A stretch of DNA of 64,000 nucleotides from Lucinisca nassula (GCA_963580285.1 OY757015.1:134672029-134736028), one strand, 5' to 3'; shown: positions 1 to 12,900, numbered from the stretch's first letter. Numbers and translations are program-made. The notes: generated by a model from the letters alone, not told the origin.

Positions 1-547
1 ATTCTGTTATATGTTTAGTAGTTCTTGTAGACAAATAAAGTTACGAAACCAGCTTGGTTCTTCTCTAATAATGTGTTACAAACACAAAACAGAAACTATG
101 AGGAAGGATGCACACAGATTTGCAAAGGAAAATTACTTTAATGGTCATTCAGATGCTCGGTCTGTACAGGAGAATTTTGATTTGATAAGTTCTTTCAACA
201 TACTTCGGCCGAAAATCATATCCCCTCAAAAACTAGAAGGTCTGTATCTTCTATTCCCTGGATCACTCCAGAGATAAGAAGGAAAATTCGCAGAAGGAAT
301 AAGATTCATGCAAAGACGGGAAGTGGTAAACTCCGAACAAAATTTGAAAACTTGAGACGTGAAATCAAGACTGATGTAAAAAATAAGCATGATTTGTATG
401 TGAATAACTTGGTAGGTGATGTAAAGGCAAATCCCAGAGACTTCTACAGATATATTAATAGCCAGAAGAAAGACAGGCAAGGTATCCTGCCCCTTAATAA
501 AAGAGGAGGGGACGGGGTTGCTGAATCAGACTCTGAAAGGGCAGAGG
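1..547 (+). pseudogene. LINE-A fragment 1 (linker between endonuclease and reverse transcriptase)
   Basis: Decayed part of a non-LTR retrotransposon ORF2 that enters from beyond the left edge. Two reading frames are joined by a frameshift near 195-207. The second frame from about 208 carries a basic segment (WITPEIRRKIRRRNK) and then DFYRYINSQKKD, typical of the stretch between endonuclease and reverse transcriptase in Jockey/CR1-type LINEs. The frame runs to 547, where a DNA transposon interrupts it, and resumes in the same frame after 1794. Family assignment is from recognised protein motifs, not a search. Confidence 0.85.
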
Positions 548-1793
548 GGGAAGGTATAATTTGAGGACTTTACCTGGAAGACCAGAGGACTGAGGACCAA
601 GTCCTCTAGAGGACCAGGGGTATAATTTGAGGACCAAATACAGGAGGACCAGTGCTTTAATCAGCCATATAATGGCTATGATAATTGAAGATAATTACTG
701 TTTATTGAAAATGATACCTACTGGCATGGTATATCACCTCGGGCATATATACAGAAAAAAAGAAAAAAAAAAATAAACAAAATAAATAATATGCTCAGGA
801 AATTTTTCACCATAGAATTTTATGAAATATATTTTTGGCATCTTGTTACTCTGATAAAAAATGTTCAGTTGAAATTAGAATTTCTCTACTTTCTATACAC
901 TTGTTATTTTTTTTAATTCACAAAATGCATGATGAACAGTGGAGATCCTGATCAGACGGCTTCTTGCTACTCTTTTAAAAATGTTCACTTGAAATAAGAA
1001 TTTCTCTTCATTAAGGACTTTCTATATACTTAATATAAGCTATCTATTAAATTCACAAACTGCATGATGAACAGTGAAGATCCTGATCAGATGGCATCGT
1101 GTTACTCTTTTAAAAATGTTCACTTAAAATTACAATTTCTCTACTTTCAATATACATGTACTTAACCCATTTAGTACCAGAAACTCGAAAAAAGGTACCC
1201 TGGCAAACAGTGCAGGTCCAGATCAGACACCGCAGAACGCGGCGTCTGATCAGGGCCTCTACTGTTTGCTAAAAGTTCAGTCATTTTCCAAATAAATTTT
1301 GATGAAAACACAACCTGACACCCCTTAATTTGAAGCAGACTCCTGGTATATATAAGGAGGAAGATTCCATTTGGTACTTATAAAAGGGTTAATATAAGCT
1401 ATCTGTTAAATTCACAAACTTTATGATGAACAGTGAAGATCCTGATCAGAAGGCATTTTATTTCTCTTTTAAAAATGTTCACGTAAAATTAGAATTCCTC
1501 TACTTTCAATATACATGTACTTAGTTTAGTTTAAACAATATTTAATTACTTCTTTTCAATTACAGATATATAACAAGAATGTAACATATAGAAAGATCAA
1601 CAGGATTTGAAAACAAGCAAGGTTGCTTATACTAATCATCAAGTAATTATCTTCAATTATCATAGCCATTATATGGCTGATTAAAGCACTGGTCCTCCTG
1701 TATTTGGTCCTCAAATTATACCCCTGGTCCTCTAGAGGACTTGGTCCTCAGTCCTCTGGTCCTCCAGGTAAAGTCCTCAAATTATACCTTCGC
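548..1793. mobile_element. Mutator-like non-autonomous DNA transposon inserted in LINE-A
   Basis: The 1246-bp element has 152-bp terminal inverted repeats (548-699 and 1642-1793), rich in GAGGACC/GGTCCTC words. It is flanked by the 9-bp direct repeat GGGCAGAGG (539-547 and 1794-1802). Removing the element and one repeat puts the LINE frame back in register (ERAE followed by ELVGQ). Long inverted repeats with a 9-bp duplication fit Mutator/MULE-type elements. There is no transposase ORF. The interior holds three diverged direct repeats (about 925, 1060 and 1420) that each contain AACAGTG.AGATCCTGATCAGA, and a nested P1 element. Confidence 0.85.
1162..1392 (+). repeat. P1 palindrome-core repeat, nested in the Mutator-like element
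   Basis: About 230 bp bounded by TTAACCC and GGGTTAA. The palindromic core (1203-1269) pairs GCAAACAGTGCAGG with its complement around a short GC-rich centre. The 3' half has the constant block CACAACCTGACACCCC then TATATAAGGAGGAAGATTCC. Other P1 copies are at 21726, 36237 and 38482. Confidence 0.8.
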
Positions 1794-3396
1794 GGGCAGA
1801 GGAACTAGTTGGTCAATTCAATGATGTGTTTAATAAAACTGAGTTCACGGAGGTTCCATTGACTGGAAGATCGGCCCCATTCATGAATAATATTGTTGTG
1901 ACAGCTGCAGGAGTGACCAAATTACTTCAAGGCTTAAACCCCAGTAAGGCCTTAGGACCTGATGAGCTTCATCCTAGAGTCCTGAAGGAACTAGCAAATG
2001 CGTTGGGTCCATTTTTCGCACACTTGTTTCAACAGTCTCTTGATACGGGTGAAATCCCCAAAGAATGGCTCTTAGCAAACATCTGTCCACTCTTCAAAAA
2101 AGGAGATAGGGCTCTTGCCCGTAATTATCGCCCTGTGTCTCTGACTTGTGTTCTGTGTAAATTGCTGGAACATATAGTCTGCTCGAACATCATGGCCCAC
2201 TTGGACGAACATAAACTTATGTCAGACAGACAACATTCATTTAGGAAAAGGCACAGTTGTGAAACTCAGCTAAGAACAGTTATTAATGACTGGGCAAAAA
2301 TCTTGGACAAAGGGGGACAGGTGGACACATTTATTCTGGACTTCGAGAAGGCTTTTGACACCCCTCCTCATGAACTACTTAAATCTAAGTTATTTGGTTA
2401 TTGAATTGGGGGAAAGACCCTCAAATGGATAGATTCCTTTCTTTGCTACAGAAAACAGCGGGTTGTTGTTAATGGTGAATCTTCGGAGTGGGCTCCAGTT
2501 TTGTCTGGAGTCCCGCAAGGGACCGTTCTTGGTCCACTTTTGTTCTCCCTGTACATCAATGATATTTCCACTGACATTGACTCAGAAATAAGACTGTTCG
2601 CAGATGACTGTGTTTGTTACCGGGAAATTAGAGATACAGATGACTCATTGAAACTTCAGGCTGACATAGATAGATTAGGATGTTGGGCACGTAAATGGGG
2701 CATGAGATTTCAGCCAGTTAAATGCAGATAACTAGGAAGAGATCTAATAAAGTTGAAGCTTCTTACACCTTAGAGGGAACGGTCCTCGAGAATGTGGACT
2801 CCATTAAATACCTTGGAGTGACACTCTCACACAACTTGAGATGGAATACTCATATTAGCAACATGTGTACTAAGGCAAATAGAACGCTTGGTTTCCTGAG
2901 GAGAAATCTTCATCAGTGCCCTCAGGATGTAAAAGAGGCAGCATATAAAGGTCTTGTTCGCCCAATCTTGGAATATGGTAGTTGTATCTGGGACTCCAGT
3001 GGAGTGGTCCTTAACGATGAAATTGAGAAAATTCAGAATAGAGCTGCTAGATTTGTAACAGGCAATTACTGCTTTGAAACTGGGAGCATGACTGGAATAC
3101 TTGGAAAATTAAAATGGGAGTCTCTTAAGAAAAGGAGAAAAGACAGTAGGCTAATCCTTTTATACAAAGGGCTAAAGGGTGCTGCAAGCATTCCAACAGA
3201 TGATCTTGTTCCCCCAGCTAGAAACTGTAGAAATCACCATTCGTTGGCATTTCAGACCCTTAGCGCAAGAACTGACTTTTATAAAGAGTCGTTCTTCTCC
3301 AGAACCATTAGAGATTGGAATGCCCTTCCCGATTCGATTATTTTGACAGCTGATTGTGTAGCTAAATTTACCTCTTTGGTTAGAACTAGGGATTAA
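1794..3396 (+). pseudogene. LINE-A fragment 2: reverse transcriptase and C-terminal domain
   Basis: Continuation of LINE-A ORF2. Recognisable blocks: GLNPSKALGPDELHPRVLKE (RT fingers, about 1930), NYRPVSLT (about 2124), DFEKAFDTPPHELL (about 2340), SGVPQGTVLGPLLF (2504), the catalytic FADD (about 2599), and the thumb/connection block IKYLGVTLS (about 2805). It ends at the stop codon after FTSLVRTRD (3396). It is broken by an in-frame TGA at about 2402 and a frameshift near 2722, so it is dead. The clade is Jockey/CR1-like by motif memory; exact family unverified. Confidence 0.9.
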
Positions 3397-3640
3397 CTTC
3401 CCACATCACAGGTCCTGGTGTATGAATGTCATTTGACGTGTTACCAGTAACAATTCTGATTCTGATCAGGACGTTAACTGGAGGCCCCCTGTGCCCTGTG
3501 CAGGTTAAAGATCTCTACCGTAATTACATGATTACTGTGTAGGCTTTCATCCTGCAAACCTGGAGTGTATGTAATATACACCTGTGGTAATGGTCAAATG
3601 TGACCGACGCAGTATCAGAAGACAGGATAGATAGATAGAT
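3397..3640 (+). other. Probable LINE-A 3' end and adjoining unclassified repeat
   Basis: No ORF. The motif CGTTAACTGGAGGCCCCC at about 3473 recurs at about 3895, and TGCAGGTTAAAGA recurs near 4107, so this short module is repetitive. A stretch at about 3540-3615 resembles 9277-9345. It ends in a (GATA)n run at about 3627-3650. Confidence 0.5.
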
Positions 3641-3654
3641 AGATAGCATACGAG

Positions 3655-3872
3655 TACTGGTAAATCGCTTGGAGGATCTAAGCCTGCCCAGGCAAAGCGG
3701 TGCGCACAAGTCGTCCATGCTTATAAACCTTATTGGTTTCATTAGGCGACTGGGCTTGAGAAGTCATTTCATCTTAATGTCGGGTAAAAGTCCCACAAAA
3801 TTGGAAGCAACATCTCCAAAAATGACCTTTACAGTGTTGATCGAGACATTAAACCACAAATCAAACAAACAA
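3655..3872 (+). mobile_element. S1 SINE-like repeat, 5'-truncated
   Basis: Contains the S1 hallmarks AAGCCTGCCCAGGCAAAG, then TTGGTTTCATT, GGAAGCAACATCTCC and a CAAACAAACAAA tail. Full-length S1 copies elsewhere are about 290 bp and start with GCCCCCGCCCAT. Confidence 0.75.
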
Positions 3873-5162
3873 AAGATTGATAGATAGATCGGGACGTTAA
3901 CTGGAGGCCCCCAGTACAGGGAGAGTCAATTCCTATCAGGGGTGTAAAATTCCACTCGCCTGTTCGCATTTGCGAGTAAGTTTTAAGGCAGGGCAAATAA
4001 GGTTTTCAAAACTTACCTTACTTTTTCTTCCTTTTTTGCACCTAAATGAAATGTTTGGACAATAAGGGCAAGTAAATTTGAGGGAAATTTTACACCTCTG
4101 CCTATGCAGGTTAAAGACCCCGGCCATAATTACATGGTAATGCACTAGTCATTTGTAACTACATCCATAGCGGGGATATTAACTTTTCACTCTGCAAAGC
4201 CCGGGTATATATGCCCGGCACTGCGGGGACAATTTTCAGGTAAAAGCACTGGTTAAATCTGGAGTAAAAGTCCCGCCCCCAGGGGCATTATATCCAATCC
4301 TATCATTTAAAGTGTACTCCTAATTCAAAGGCTATTAAACAAGCCCAACACATTCAAATTGCTTGTAAGCATTAAAACTGAAGGTTTTAAAGCTGAGATT
4401 TCCAAATATACACAATGATTCGAATGAAATCGACACATTCTGAAACCACATTGGTAAAAAATATATAGGCGTGTTTTCGTGATGGACCATCACACAACCC
4501 ATGTTCTGTGTACCCTAAAATCATTTTCTGTTTCCTTCGCATGTAACTGTCTACGATGTATTGTTGTGAAATGCGTGAATTCCACTGATTGCAGTAACTA
4601 CATGTGATTGGTAAAAGGTGGGAAATTCAGTGCTCCGTAAAAACACAATAAAACACCTGCGATAAGCCAAAGACTCAGACCAGCCAGAGCTTCTGTGAAG
4701 GCTTATCAGTCTGTTCTGGTCATTGGCTGTTGCAGAAATTTTAACTTTCCTGTTAGCCCAATTGCTGTTGTTTTCTCCACAAAGTATGGGTAAATTCATT
4801 TCAGTGCAGGCTGCAATAGTCCGATGGTCATTTTTCATTTGATTTTTTCTTGTGGTTTTGCGGAGAAAAGAGCTGATTTCATGTAACTTTGTTAGTTAGT
4901 TTCTTCGCAAATAACATGTGGGCTGTTATGTTTTCACCGTTTGGTTGCCTGTACCTGGATTTAGTTCCTGACTACATAACAATGTGAAACTGTTGGTCTG
5001 TCGTACCCTAAAATTATGAAACTGTTGGTCCGTCGAACCCATTTTTTCTCGCAGGATGTCCATTTTCCTTAGAAGTTTTATTATGTGGTCTCTAACAATA
5101 GTAATCCGGATCGTAAATTTTGGGCATGCTTATCACAAACTGACCTTTCATGCTTCAGCGGT
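3873..5162. other. Non-coding stretch, no gene recognised
   Basis: Only short unconvincing ORFs. A second copy of the CGTTAACTGGAGGCCCCC module is at about 3895. A 31-bp direct repeat around GAAACTGTTGGTC is at about 4984 and 5017. No RNA gene or known repeat was recognised in 4150-5000. Confidence 0.5.
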
Positions 5163-5176
5163 ACAAGTAGTAATTA

Positions 5177-5511
5177 CCGGCCCCGATAGCTCAGTTGGTA
5201 GAGTGTCCGCTCCGGGGAACGGGAGGTCTCGGGTTCGATCCCGGGCCGCGACATACCAAAGTCATTAAAAATGGTACTAGCTGCTCCTCGTTTGGCACTC
5301 AGATTATCGGGGTAGAGCTAGGACTGGTCGATCCAGTGTCAGGATAATGTGACTGGGTGTGGTATCATGTAATGTGTCTGGGACATGATACTTCAGTGAG
5401 GCAGCACTATAAACGTGAGCATTGAGCTCCCTGTCGCAACCAGACACCGTCGTGATATGACTGAAAAATTGTTGAAAGCGACGTTAAACCCGAATTCACA
5501 CACACACACAC
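5177..5511 (+). mobile_element. S3 tRNA-derived SINE with exact 14-bp target duplication
   Basis: The head is a tRNA-like promoter: box A TAGCTCAGTTGGTAGAG (about 5187) and box B GGTTCGATCCC (about 5233). It does not fold into a complete tRNA. The body ends GAAAGCGACGTTAAACCC then a (CA)n tail. The element is flanked by ACAAGTAGTAATTA at 5163-5176 and 5512-5525, a perfect 14-bp duplication that marks LINE-type retroposition. The general form resembles described molluscan tRNA SINEs; which family was not tested. Confidence 0.9.
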
Positions 5512-5726
5512 ACAAGTAGTAATTAAATCAAGTAATTAATGTGGACGGCTTTCCCTTTGATAATGAATACCGTTATGTAATCATGCATTACTCATCGGTT
5601 TCCAAATCCATATGACAGTTGTCACAATTTGTGGGTGATTTAGGTAAAGGGTAGGTACTCAATATAGGAGCGCTAAAAGGTTGACGTGTATTAGCAAAAT
5701 TACAAAAAAATGTCATCATCCAATTA

Positions 5727-6745
5727 TTATACCCCCGGCATACGAAGTATGTCAGGGGGTATATAGTTTTCGTCTTTCCGTCCGTTCGTCCGTTCGTTGG
5801 TTCGTTCGTTCGGTCGTTCGTCAACCTTTACGTCAAAGTTTTGCGTTAAACCTTTTTGATTGCTCATATCTCTGTATTCACAGGTTGGATTCTCTTCATA
5901 TTTGGTACAGGATATCTCTATAGCATTACCTTTCATATGGAGTATCTAAGCACCTGGGTCAAGCCCCTGGGTGGGTTGTCTGTCTGTCCGTCTGTCTGTT
6001 CATCTACTTTTACGTCAAAGTTTTGTGTTAAACCTTTTTCATTGCTGATATCTCTGTAACCACATATTAGATTCTCTTCATGTTTGTTACAGGATATCTC
6101 TATAGCATTACCTTTCATATGGAATATCTAAGCCCCTGGGTCAAGCCCCTGGGTGGGCTGTCTGTCTGTCTGTCTGTTCATCTAATTTTACATCAAAGTT
6201 TTGTGTTAAACCTTTTTCATTGCTGATATCTCTGTAACCTCATGTTAGATTCTCTTCATGTTTGGTAAAGGATATCTCTATAGCATTACCTTTCATATGG
6301 AATATCTAAGCCTCTGGGTCAAGCCCCTGGTAGGGCTGTCTGTCTGTCTGTTCATCTACTTTTACGTCAAAGTTTTGTGTTAAACCTTTTTCATGGCTGA
6401 TATCCCTGTAACCACATGTTAGATTCTCTTCATTTTTGATAAATGATTTCATGATGCATGTCCCTTCGCCCACCCATGGTGACCTTGACCTCAAGGTCAC
6501 GGACTTAGAAATTTTTGCATTTGGTTAAAGTTTTATGTCAAAGTTTATAGATGCCTGTATGTTCTATTTGATGCCCTCTCTCCCTTGGTCCATTTAGGAA
6601 TTTTATGTTTGGTTTAGCTTTTACAAGCACATTTATAGATTCTTATAGCTTCTTGACTTCATTCATATCACATACAAGCTCGAAAGATATATCAGAGGGT
6701 GACGCTGGCCGGGGGTATACGTGACCCACTGGTCACTTTCTCTAG
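5727..6745 (+). mobile_element. H1: Helentron/HINE-like element, about 180-bp tandem units
   Basis: The 5' hairpin begins ATACCCCCGGCATACG and is followed by a TCCGTTCGTC-type microsatellite and about four units of about 180 bp, each starting near TTTTACGTCAAAGTTTTG. The subterminal inverted repeat GCCGGGGGTATA lies at about 6709. The 3' end is the hairpin GTGACCCACTGGTCAC and then CTAG (6742-6745) followed by TT. No coding capacity. This order of parts is that of non-autonomous rolling-circle Helentron elements (HINEs). Confidence 0.75.
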
Positions 6746-7887
6746 TTCCGAAATGGATTAATTTCGAAGTGTTTACTGAATATTGAAACAGTTTGTAATT
6801 TTTGGACGGGTTTTCCAAGGAAACATTCCGTTCTTTAGAATAGCGATGTCCATGCGGGCGGGCGTCCGCGTCCCAGTTTACCTTTTGGTTAACCCTGAAA
6901 AACCCGTCCATAATGCCATTTGGCGTTTTTCTTGTTAATTGCTTATATTTGCAAATTAGCATGCTAATTAAGGTTCCTCAATACATTTGCACAAGAAAAA
7001 TACTGGTGTGAGATTTGCATGTTATTTTTTCCCAAAATATGACCCTGATTTCCCTTTAAAGTGCCTGTCCTAGAAGAAAAAGGTCTGGAGATACCAACGG
7101 TTATTACAGCAAGTACCTTCTTGCATTAGCTACATCTCTGTGCCTTTGAAAATAAATGCAATTCTGTATTTTCACTTTTACCTGGAAAAAAAATGACACT
7201 GCTTTCTAGCCTTTTTACAAGTTACTAAAACAGCTGCAGATCAATAGTTCACATCAAATACTAGCGACTCGGACTAAGCTTTCTATCAAAACGCCTACCT
7301 AAATTGAAAACCAGAAAAAAACCTTTGACATGTTTTTCTTCATGGGCGCCGCCATCTTCTTTTTTGCGTTAAATCTGAATGCTCAGAATGCTCATCATTT
7401 ATGCATTCCACATTTAATTTTGCCCATCATCAATGAATATACCTTGAAAATTCAGCTATGTAGCCTTCTCCTTGCATACAGCATTATGACATCGCCTATC
7501 TTGGAAGCCTGTCATGACTGATAAATTATTGTAGCTTTCAAATTGAGGAGCTATCCATCTTGCCAACTAAAATTGTATTCATACGCCTTGGAACTAAATT
7601 CCCCAAAAATAACAATGGTACACCATTGTTTTTAATTTAAAACGTAATATTCATATTTGAAACTGTCTTGCAACTAATTTCAGGTACTTTCTAACATAAT
7701 TTGTTTGTTACTTTATGAAAAGTATGCATTCATTTTCCGAACTATTTTTTATGTGTAACATTGTCCTGATTGTGTGGTTTAGTCCAGCTACAAGTAAACA
7801 CATTGAAAAAAATAAAATTTTCAAGCTTTTTTCATCAAAACATATTACATGCATTGGGCTTCCACGAGTTTTAACCAGCCTACACAT
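6746..7887. other. Non-coding stretch, no gene recognised
   Basis: AT-rich with no convincing ORF, RNA gene or known repeat. A GC-rich island at about 6850-6880 (GCGGGCGGGCGTCCGCG) is the only compositional outlier. Confidence 0.5.
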
Positions 7888-8010
7888 TGGTAAGTGAGTG
7901 AGTGAGTGGGTTTTAGTTTTACGTCCCACCAACAGCTAAGGTCATACGGAGACGGGACCTCGGTTTAAAGACTCATCCGAAAGTCTGGAGAAGCCCGGGA
8001 TCGATCACAC
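7888..8010 (-). mobile_element. S4 SINE, 5'-truncated
   Basis: The (GTGA)n tail at 7889 is followed by the S4 body (complement of TTAGCTGTTGGTGGGACG and TTCGGATGAGTC). It matches the fuller copy at 15899-16059 but lacks the tRNA head. Confidence 0.75.
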
Positions 8011-9560
8011 ATTGGTAAGTAGGTGACACAACAGATCATTTAATAGATTAGATAAATATAACCTTTGTGTTGTCCAGAAGTTCACCTGTCAAAAAATCAC
8101 TGATTTGTATATGGTGGCTCATGTGAACCAATGTAACAAACCAATGGGTAAAAATCATTTCTAAACCATTGCAGTTATTGGCAGTGCACAAAGTTTCTGG
8201 TGCTGAACAGGCTGTTTTCAGTCCTTCAGTTCAAATATATCTATGGGGATTGACTGTTGGCTTCTCTTAATTTCAATTTTTTGTTTTTGATTTATCAAGT
8301 ATCAAATCACCCATCCTGTAAACACAATCAGTAACGCAGTGAAACTTTGGTGCAAAGATTGCATGAATTGTTATAAATTGCATGACTGAAATACATATGT
8401 ATATAAAATGAATAACTGAAAGCCCCAAAGAAGGGCAATCATTTTACAAGCTAAATGCAAGAGATTTCAACACCTCAACCCAATCAATGAGCTTGTTGCC
8501 AAATTGGTAGAACTGGTCATTTTTTGGCTACCAAACACTGAATTTAAAATAGTACCAGGTGAGATAATTACATTTTTTTTATTTTTGGGATTCATTAAGT
8601 TTCAGTACTATTTAGGTATTTTACTTGAAATTTCTCTGTTGCTGTACCTAAAGGCAACCTTGAGCCACATTTCTATGATAGTATTTTAATAATAATAATA
8701 ATAATAATCGACCTTATTTATAGAGGGTAACACATTTAGTACTAGTACTAATCTTCCATGTGGCCCTCTTTTCCTGGGTAGAAACCAGTACTAAGCAATG
8801 TGGTTCTGTGGATTGAGATATCATTTCTTTGCAAAACCAAGGAAAAAATGCAAAAAATTACTAAAATGGTGACTTTCGAATAAAAATCTTTGGCTTCGAT
8901 ATTCTTACATGGACTATCATCCGATGAAAAATTTTGGGTAATTATTTGCAAATATGATTTTTTCAGTACCTCAAATATAGGTAAGTAACTGTATTGACGA
9001 ACCTTAAGCATCTGTTACCTTAACAGTACATGTCACTGTTTATCACAATCTCAGGAAATATCGGAACTCGTGAGATGTTAAAACCCGGTAATTATCCGGT
9101 AAAAACACCGCTCAAAGACAAGCTAAAGCCCGGGTAAATAAGCCGCTGTTTTCCCCCGCCGGTTTTGTGGGAAGCAAAAGCCCCACGGTAAAAGCGCTGT
9201 ACTTAAGCCCGGCTATGTCCCCGCCATCCCGGCCCCATGGTGGCCGAGGTTGCCAATGACTACTGCATTACTTTGTAGGCTTTGATCCTGCAAACCTGGT
9301 GTGTATGTAATGTACATCTGCAAGTAGTGACCGATCACAGTATAAGGAGAAAGAAAGAGTTCTGCATTGGTCCCTGTATCAAGAAGTTATGCCAAGTTCT
9401 GCAACGGACGGTCCAGTGGTTTCTCTCCGCATACTCCTGCTTTCGTCCACCTCTGATTAACAAATCGGCTCGATAGGAATGAAATAATCATGAATTGACT
9501 TGAAAGGGCCGCAAAACCAAAATGAAAAAATTATTAGAGGATGTTGGTTCCCTTGGATTG
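8011..9560. other. Non-coding stretch with (AAT)n microsatellite and a GC-rich patch
   Basis: No gene seen. An (AAT)n microsatellite is at about 8687-8708. 9070-9245 is unusually GC-rich, with repeated AAAGCCCGGGTAAATAAGCC-like words, and resembles 4190-4290. 9277-9345 repeats the module seen at 3540-3615. Confidence 0.5.
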
Positions 9561-9564
9561 TGTT

Positions 9565-9835
9565 TGTTGAGGTTTCTTTTCCTGTCAACATTATTTAGGT
9601 CATTTTGAGACATTGATTACAATTTTATTTGACTTTTACCCGACATTGAGGTGCAAGTCAGACCACTCCTTAACCCAAAGAGGTTTCTGTGGGCGGAAGG
9701 CCTAGAGATGTCATTTCATCTCAATGTCAAATAGAAGTCACACACAATAGGAAACAACATCTCAAAAATAATTTAAATAGTGTAATGGGGACATAAAACC
9801 TCAACCTCAGTTGACAAAGAAAACAAACAAATTAC
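9565..9835. repeat. Two diverged S1 fragments head to head
   Basis: 9565-9660 reads as the complement of the S1 3' half, ending in the TTTTACCCGACATTGAG word. From about 9690 the same block appears on the + strand, ending in ACAAACAAA. Both are well diverged. Confidence 0.55.
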
Positions 9836-9854
9836 ATCTCAAGCCCTACCACCA

Positions 9855-9942
9855 TAGAAATATATAATTGGCTGCATGATGCTTCCACGCAATCCGACCT
9901 CACAGAAAGCCTGGCCAGGAAAATCGGACCGTCCATGCTTAT
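9855..9942 (+). mobile_element. S1 5' part, split by H2
   Basis: S1 head (GGCTGCATGATGCTTCCAC ... CGGACCGTCCATGCTT) that stops abruptly at 9942. The rest of the same copy resumes at 13847. Confidence 0.75.
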
Positions 9943-12900
9943 TATGTCTCCCCCGAATTTTTTTTTGTTGAGACATATTGTTTTTCCCCTGGGCGTCTGT
10001 CTGTCTGTCACAAAATCATGTCCGCTCTATAACTTGAAAACTGTTCAAGCTAGCTTCACGAAAATATTAATCAATAAAAGACAATGTGCAGTGCGCAAGA
10101 ACTATAACTCTCGCATTTATACTTTTTCAGTTATCTCCCTTGGAAAATTGTTGGTATGCATGTCTGTATGGGCAAATCGTGTCCGGTCAATAACTTTCCT
10201 ATTTTGAGATGGATTTTGAAATTACTGGGCATAAATATTAACAACCATGGGACAATGTGTGGCGCGAAAGAGGCAGGTCGGTACCTCAAAGGTCAAGGTC
10301 ATACTTAGAGGTCAAAGGTTCAAAATGGGCCTTTTTTCGTGTTTGGACAATAACTTCCCTATTTGTAGTTTGATTTTGTAATTACTTGGCACAAGTGTTA
10401 ACCACCATGAGACAATGTGTTGCATGCATGACCCAGATTGGTACCTCAAAGGTCAAAAAAGGGGCTTGTTTCATGTTTTGTCAATAACATTCATAAATCT
10501 TGTCCGCGCTATAACTTGAAAACCCTCCAGCTATCTTCACGAAACTTTATATAGGTATTAATCAATATTAGTCGACCTGCAGTGCCCAAGAACTATAAGT
10601 CTCGCATTTATACTTTTTTAGTTATCTCCCTTCGAAGTTTGTCTGTATGTATATTTGGGCAAATCGTGTCCAGTCAATAACCTTCTTATTTTCAGATGGG
10701 TTTTGAAATTACTTGGCAGAAATATTAACAACCATGAGAAGATGTGTGTTGCGCATGAGGCAGGTCATATGTGAAAAAAGGAGCCTTTTTTCGTGTTTGG
10801 TCAATAACTTTCTTATTTTTAGATGGATTTTGTAATTACTTGGCAGAAATGTTAACTATCATGAGGCCATGTGTTGCATGCATGACCCAGGTTGGTACCT
10901 CAGAGGTCAAGGTCAAACTTGGAGGTCAAAGGTAAAAAAGGGGCCTTTTTGTCGTGTTTTGTCAATAACCTTCTTATTTTAGATAGAATTTGAAATTACT
11001 TGGCAGAACTGTTAACCATCATGAGACGATGTGTTGCATCCATGATTCAGGTTGGTATCTCACAGGTCAAGGTCATACATAGAGGTCAAAGGTAAAAAAG
11101 GGGCCTTTTTGTCGTGTTTTGTCAATAACCTTCTTATTTTAGATAGAATTTGAAATTACTTGGCAGAACTGTTAACCATCATGAGACGATGTGTTGCATC
11201 CATGATTCAGGTTGGTATCTCACAGGTCAAGGTCATACATAGAGGTCCAAAAGGGGCCTTTTTTATGTTTGGTCAATATCTTTCTTATTTTTGATGGATT
11301 TTGAAATTGCTTGGCAGAACTTTTAACCACCATAAGACGATGGGTTGTGCGCATGACCAAGTTTGGTAACTCAAAGGTCAGGGTCATAAATAGAGGTTAA
11401 AGGTAAAGAAGGGGCCTTTTTTGTGTTCGATAAATAACTTTTTTTATTTTTAGATGGATTTTGAAATTACATGTACTTGGCAGAAAATGTTAACCACCAT
11501 GAGACAATGTGTTGCGTGCATGACCCAGGTTAATACCTCAAAGGTCAAGATCATACTTAGAAGTCAAAGGGAAAAAAGGGGCCTTTTTTCGTATTTGAGC
11601 AAAAACTTTCTTATTTGTAGACGGATTTTGAAATGGCTTGGCAGAAGTGTTAACCACAATTAGACAATATGTCTCTTGCATGACCCATGTTTTTACCTCA
11701 AAGGTCAAGGTCATACTAAGAGGTTAAAGGTAAAAAGGGGCCTTTTTAAGTGTTCGGTCAATAACTTTCTTATTCCTGGATAGATTGTAAAATTTCATGG
11801 CAGAAATGTTAACCATCATGAGAAGATGTGTTGCACGCTTAGACCCTGGTTGGTACCTCCAAGGTCAAAGGTAAAAGAAATGTCTATTTTTTTGTGTCCA
11901 GTCAATAACTTTTTAGCTCACCTGGGCCGGAGGCTCCAGGGGAGCTTATAGTATAGTGGGTCGTCCGTTGTCCGTCAGTCCGTCCGTCATCCGTCAACAC
12001 TTTTGAGCAGCTATATCTCTGCAGCTTGCGGGCTGATCTCAATCATTTCTCATCTGTAGCATGCCTCTGGTGGGGCATTGATGACATAAGCTTTTTTTCG
12101 AAATCGCACAAAAACTTTGGTTGCTTTGGCAATCACAAGGTCCCATAGACTTACAATGGGAAAATGCTTGTCATCACCGTAGCCCCTTCATTTTTGATCG
12201 GATCTTTCTGAAACTTATATATAAGGTGGCTGGGGATAAAATTTCGAATGTGTTTGAAAACTGGCTAAGTTGGCCCATTTAATATAGAGTTACGTCCCTT
12301 TGATTGCTGAAAATGCAGATTTTTGACCTTGTCATTACCGTAGCACCTTCAGTTTTGATCAGATCTTTCTGAAACTTATATGTAAGGTGGCTGGGGATAA
12401 AACCTCGGATGAGTTGGAATACCGGCCAAGGTGGCCCATTTAAAATAGAGTTACGTCCCTTTGATTGCTGAAAATGCCGATTTTTTACCTTGTCATCACC
12501 GTAGCACCTTCAGTTTTGATCGGATCTTTCTGAAACTTATATATAAGATGACTGGGGATAAAACCTAAGATGAGTTTGAAAACTGGCCAAGACGCCCCAT
12601 TTACTATATAGTTATGTCCCTTTGATGGCTGAAAATGTCAATTTTTTACCTTGTCATCACCGTAGCCCCTTCAGTTTTGATCCGATCTTTCTGAGACATA
12701 TATGTAAGGTGGCTGGGGATAAAACATCGGATGAGTTTGAAAACCGGCCATGTCGGTCCATTTATCATAGAGTAACATCCCTTTGATTGCTGAAAATGCC
12801 AAGTTTGGACCTTGTCATCACCGTAGCCCCTTCAGTTTTGATCGGATCTTTCTGAAACTTATATGTAAGGTGGCTGGAAATAAAACCTCAGATGAGTTCG

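Noticed and set aside
5179..5252. Functional tRNA gene
   Set aside because: Boxes A and B are good but acceptor and anticodon stems do not close, and the sequence continues into a SINE body with a target duplication.
5600..6500. Minus-strand ORFs rich in RTNERTNGR/DVKVDEQTDGQTD
   Set aside because: Translations of the GTCY-like microsatellite and H1 units.
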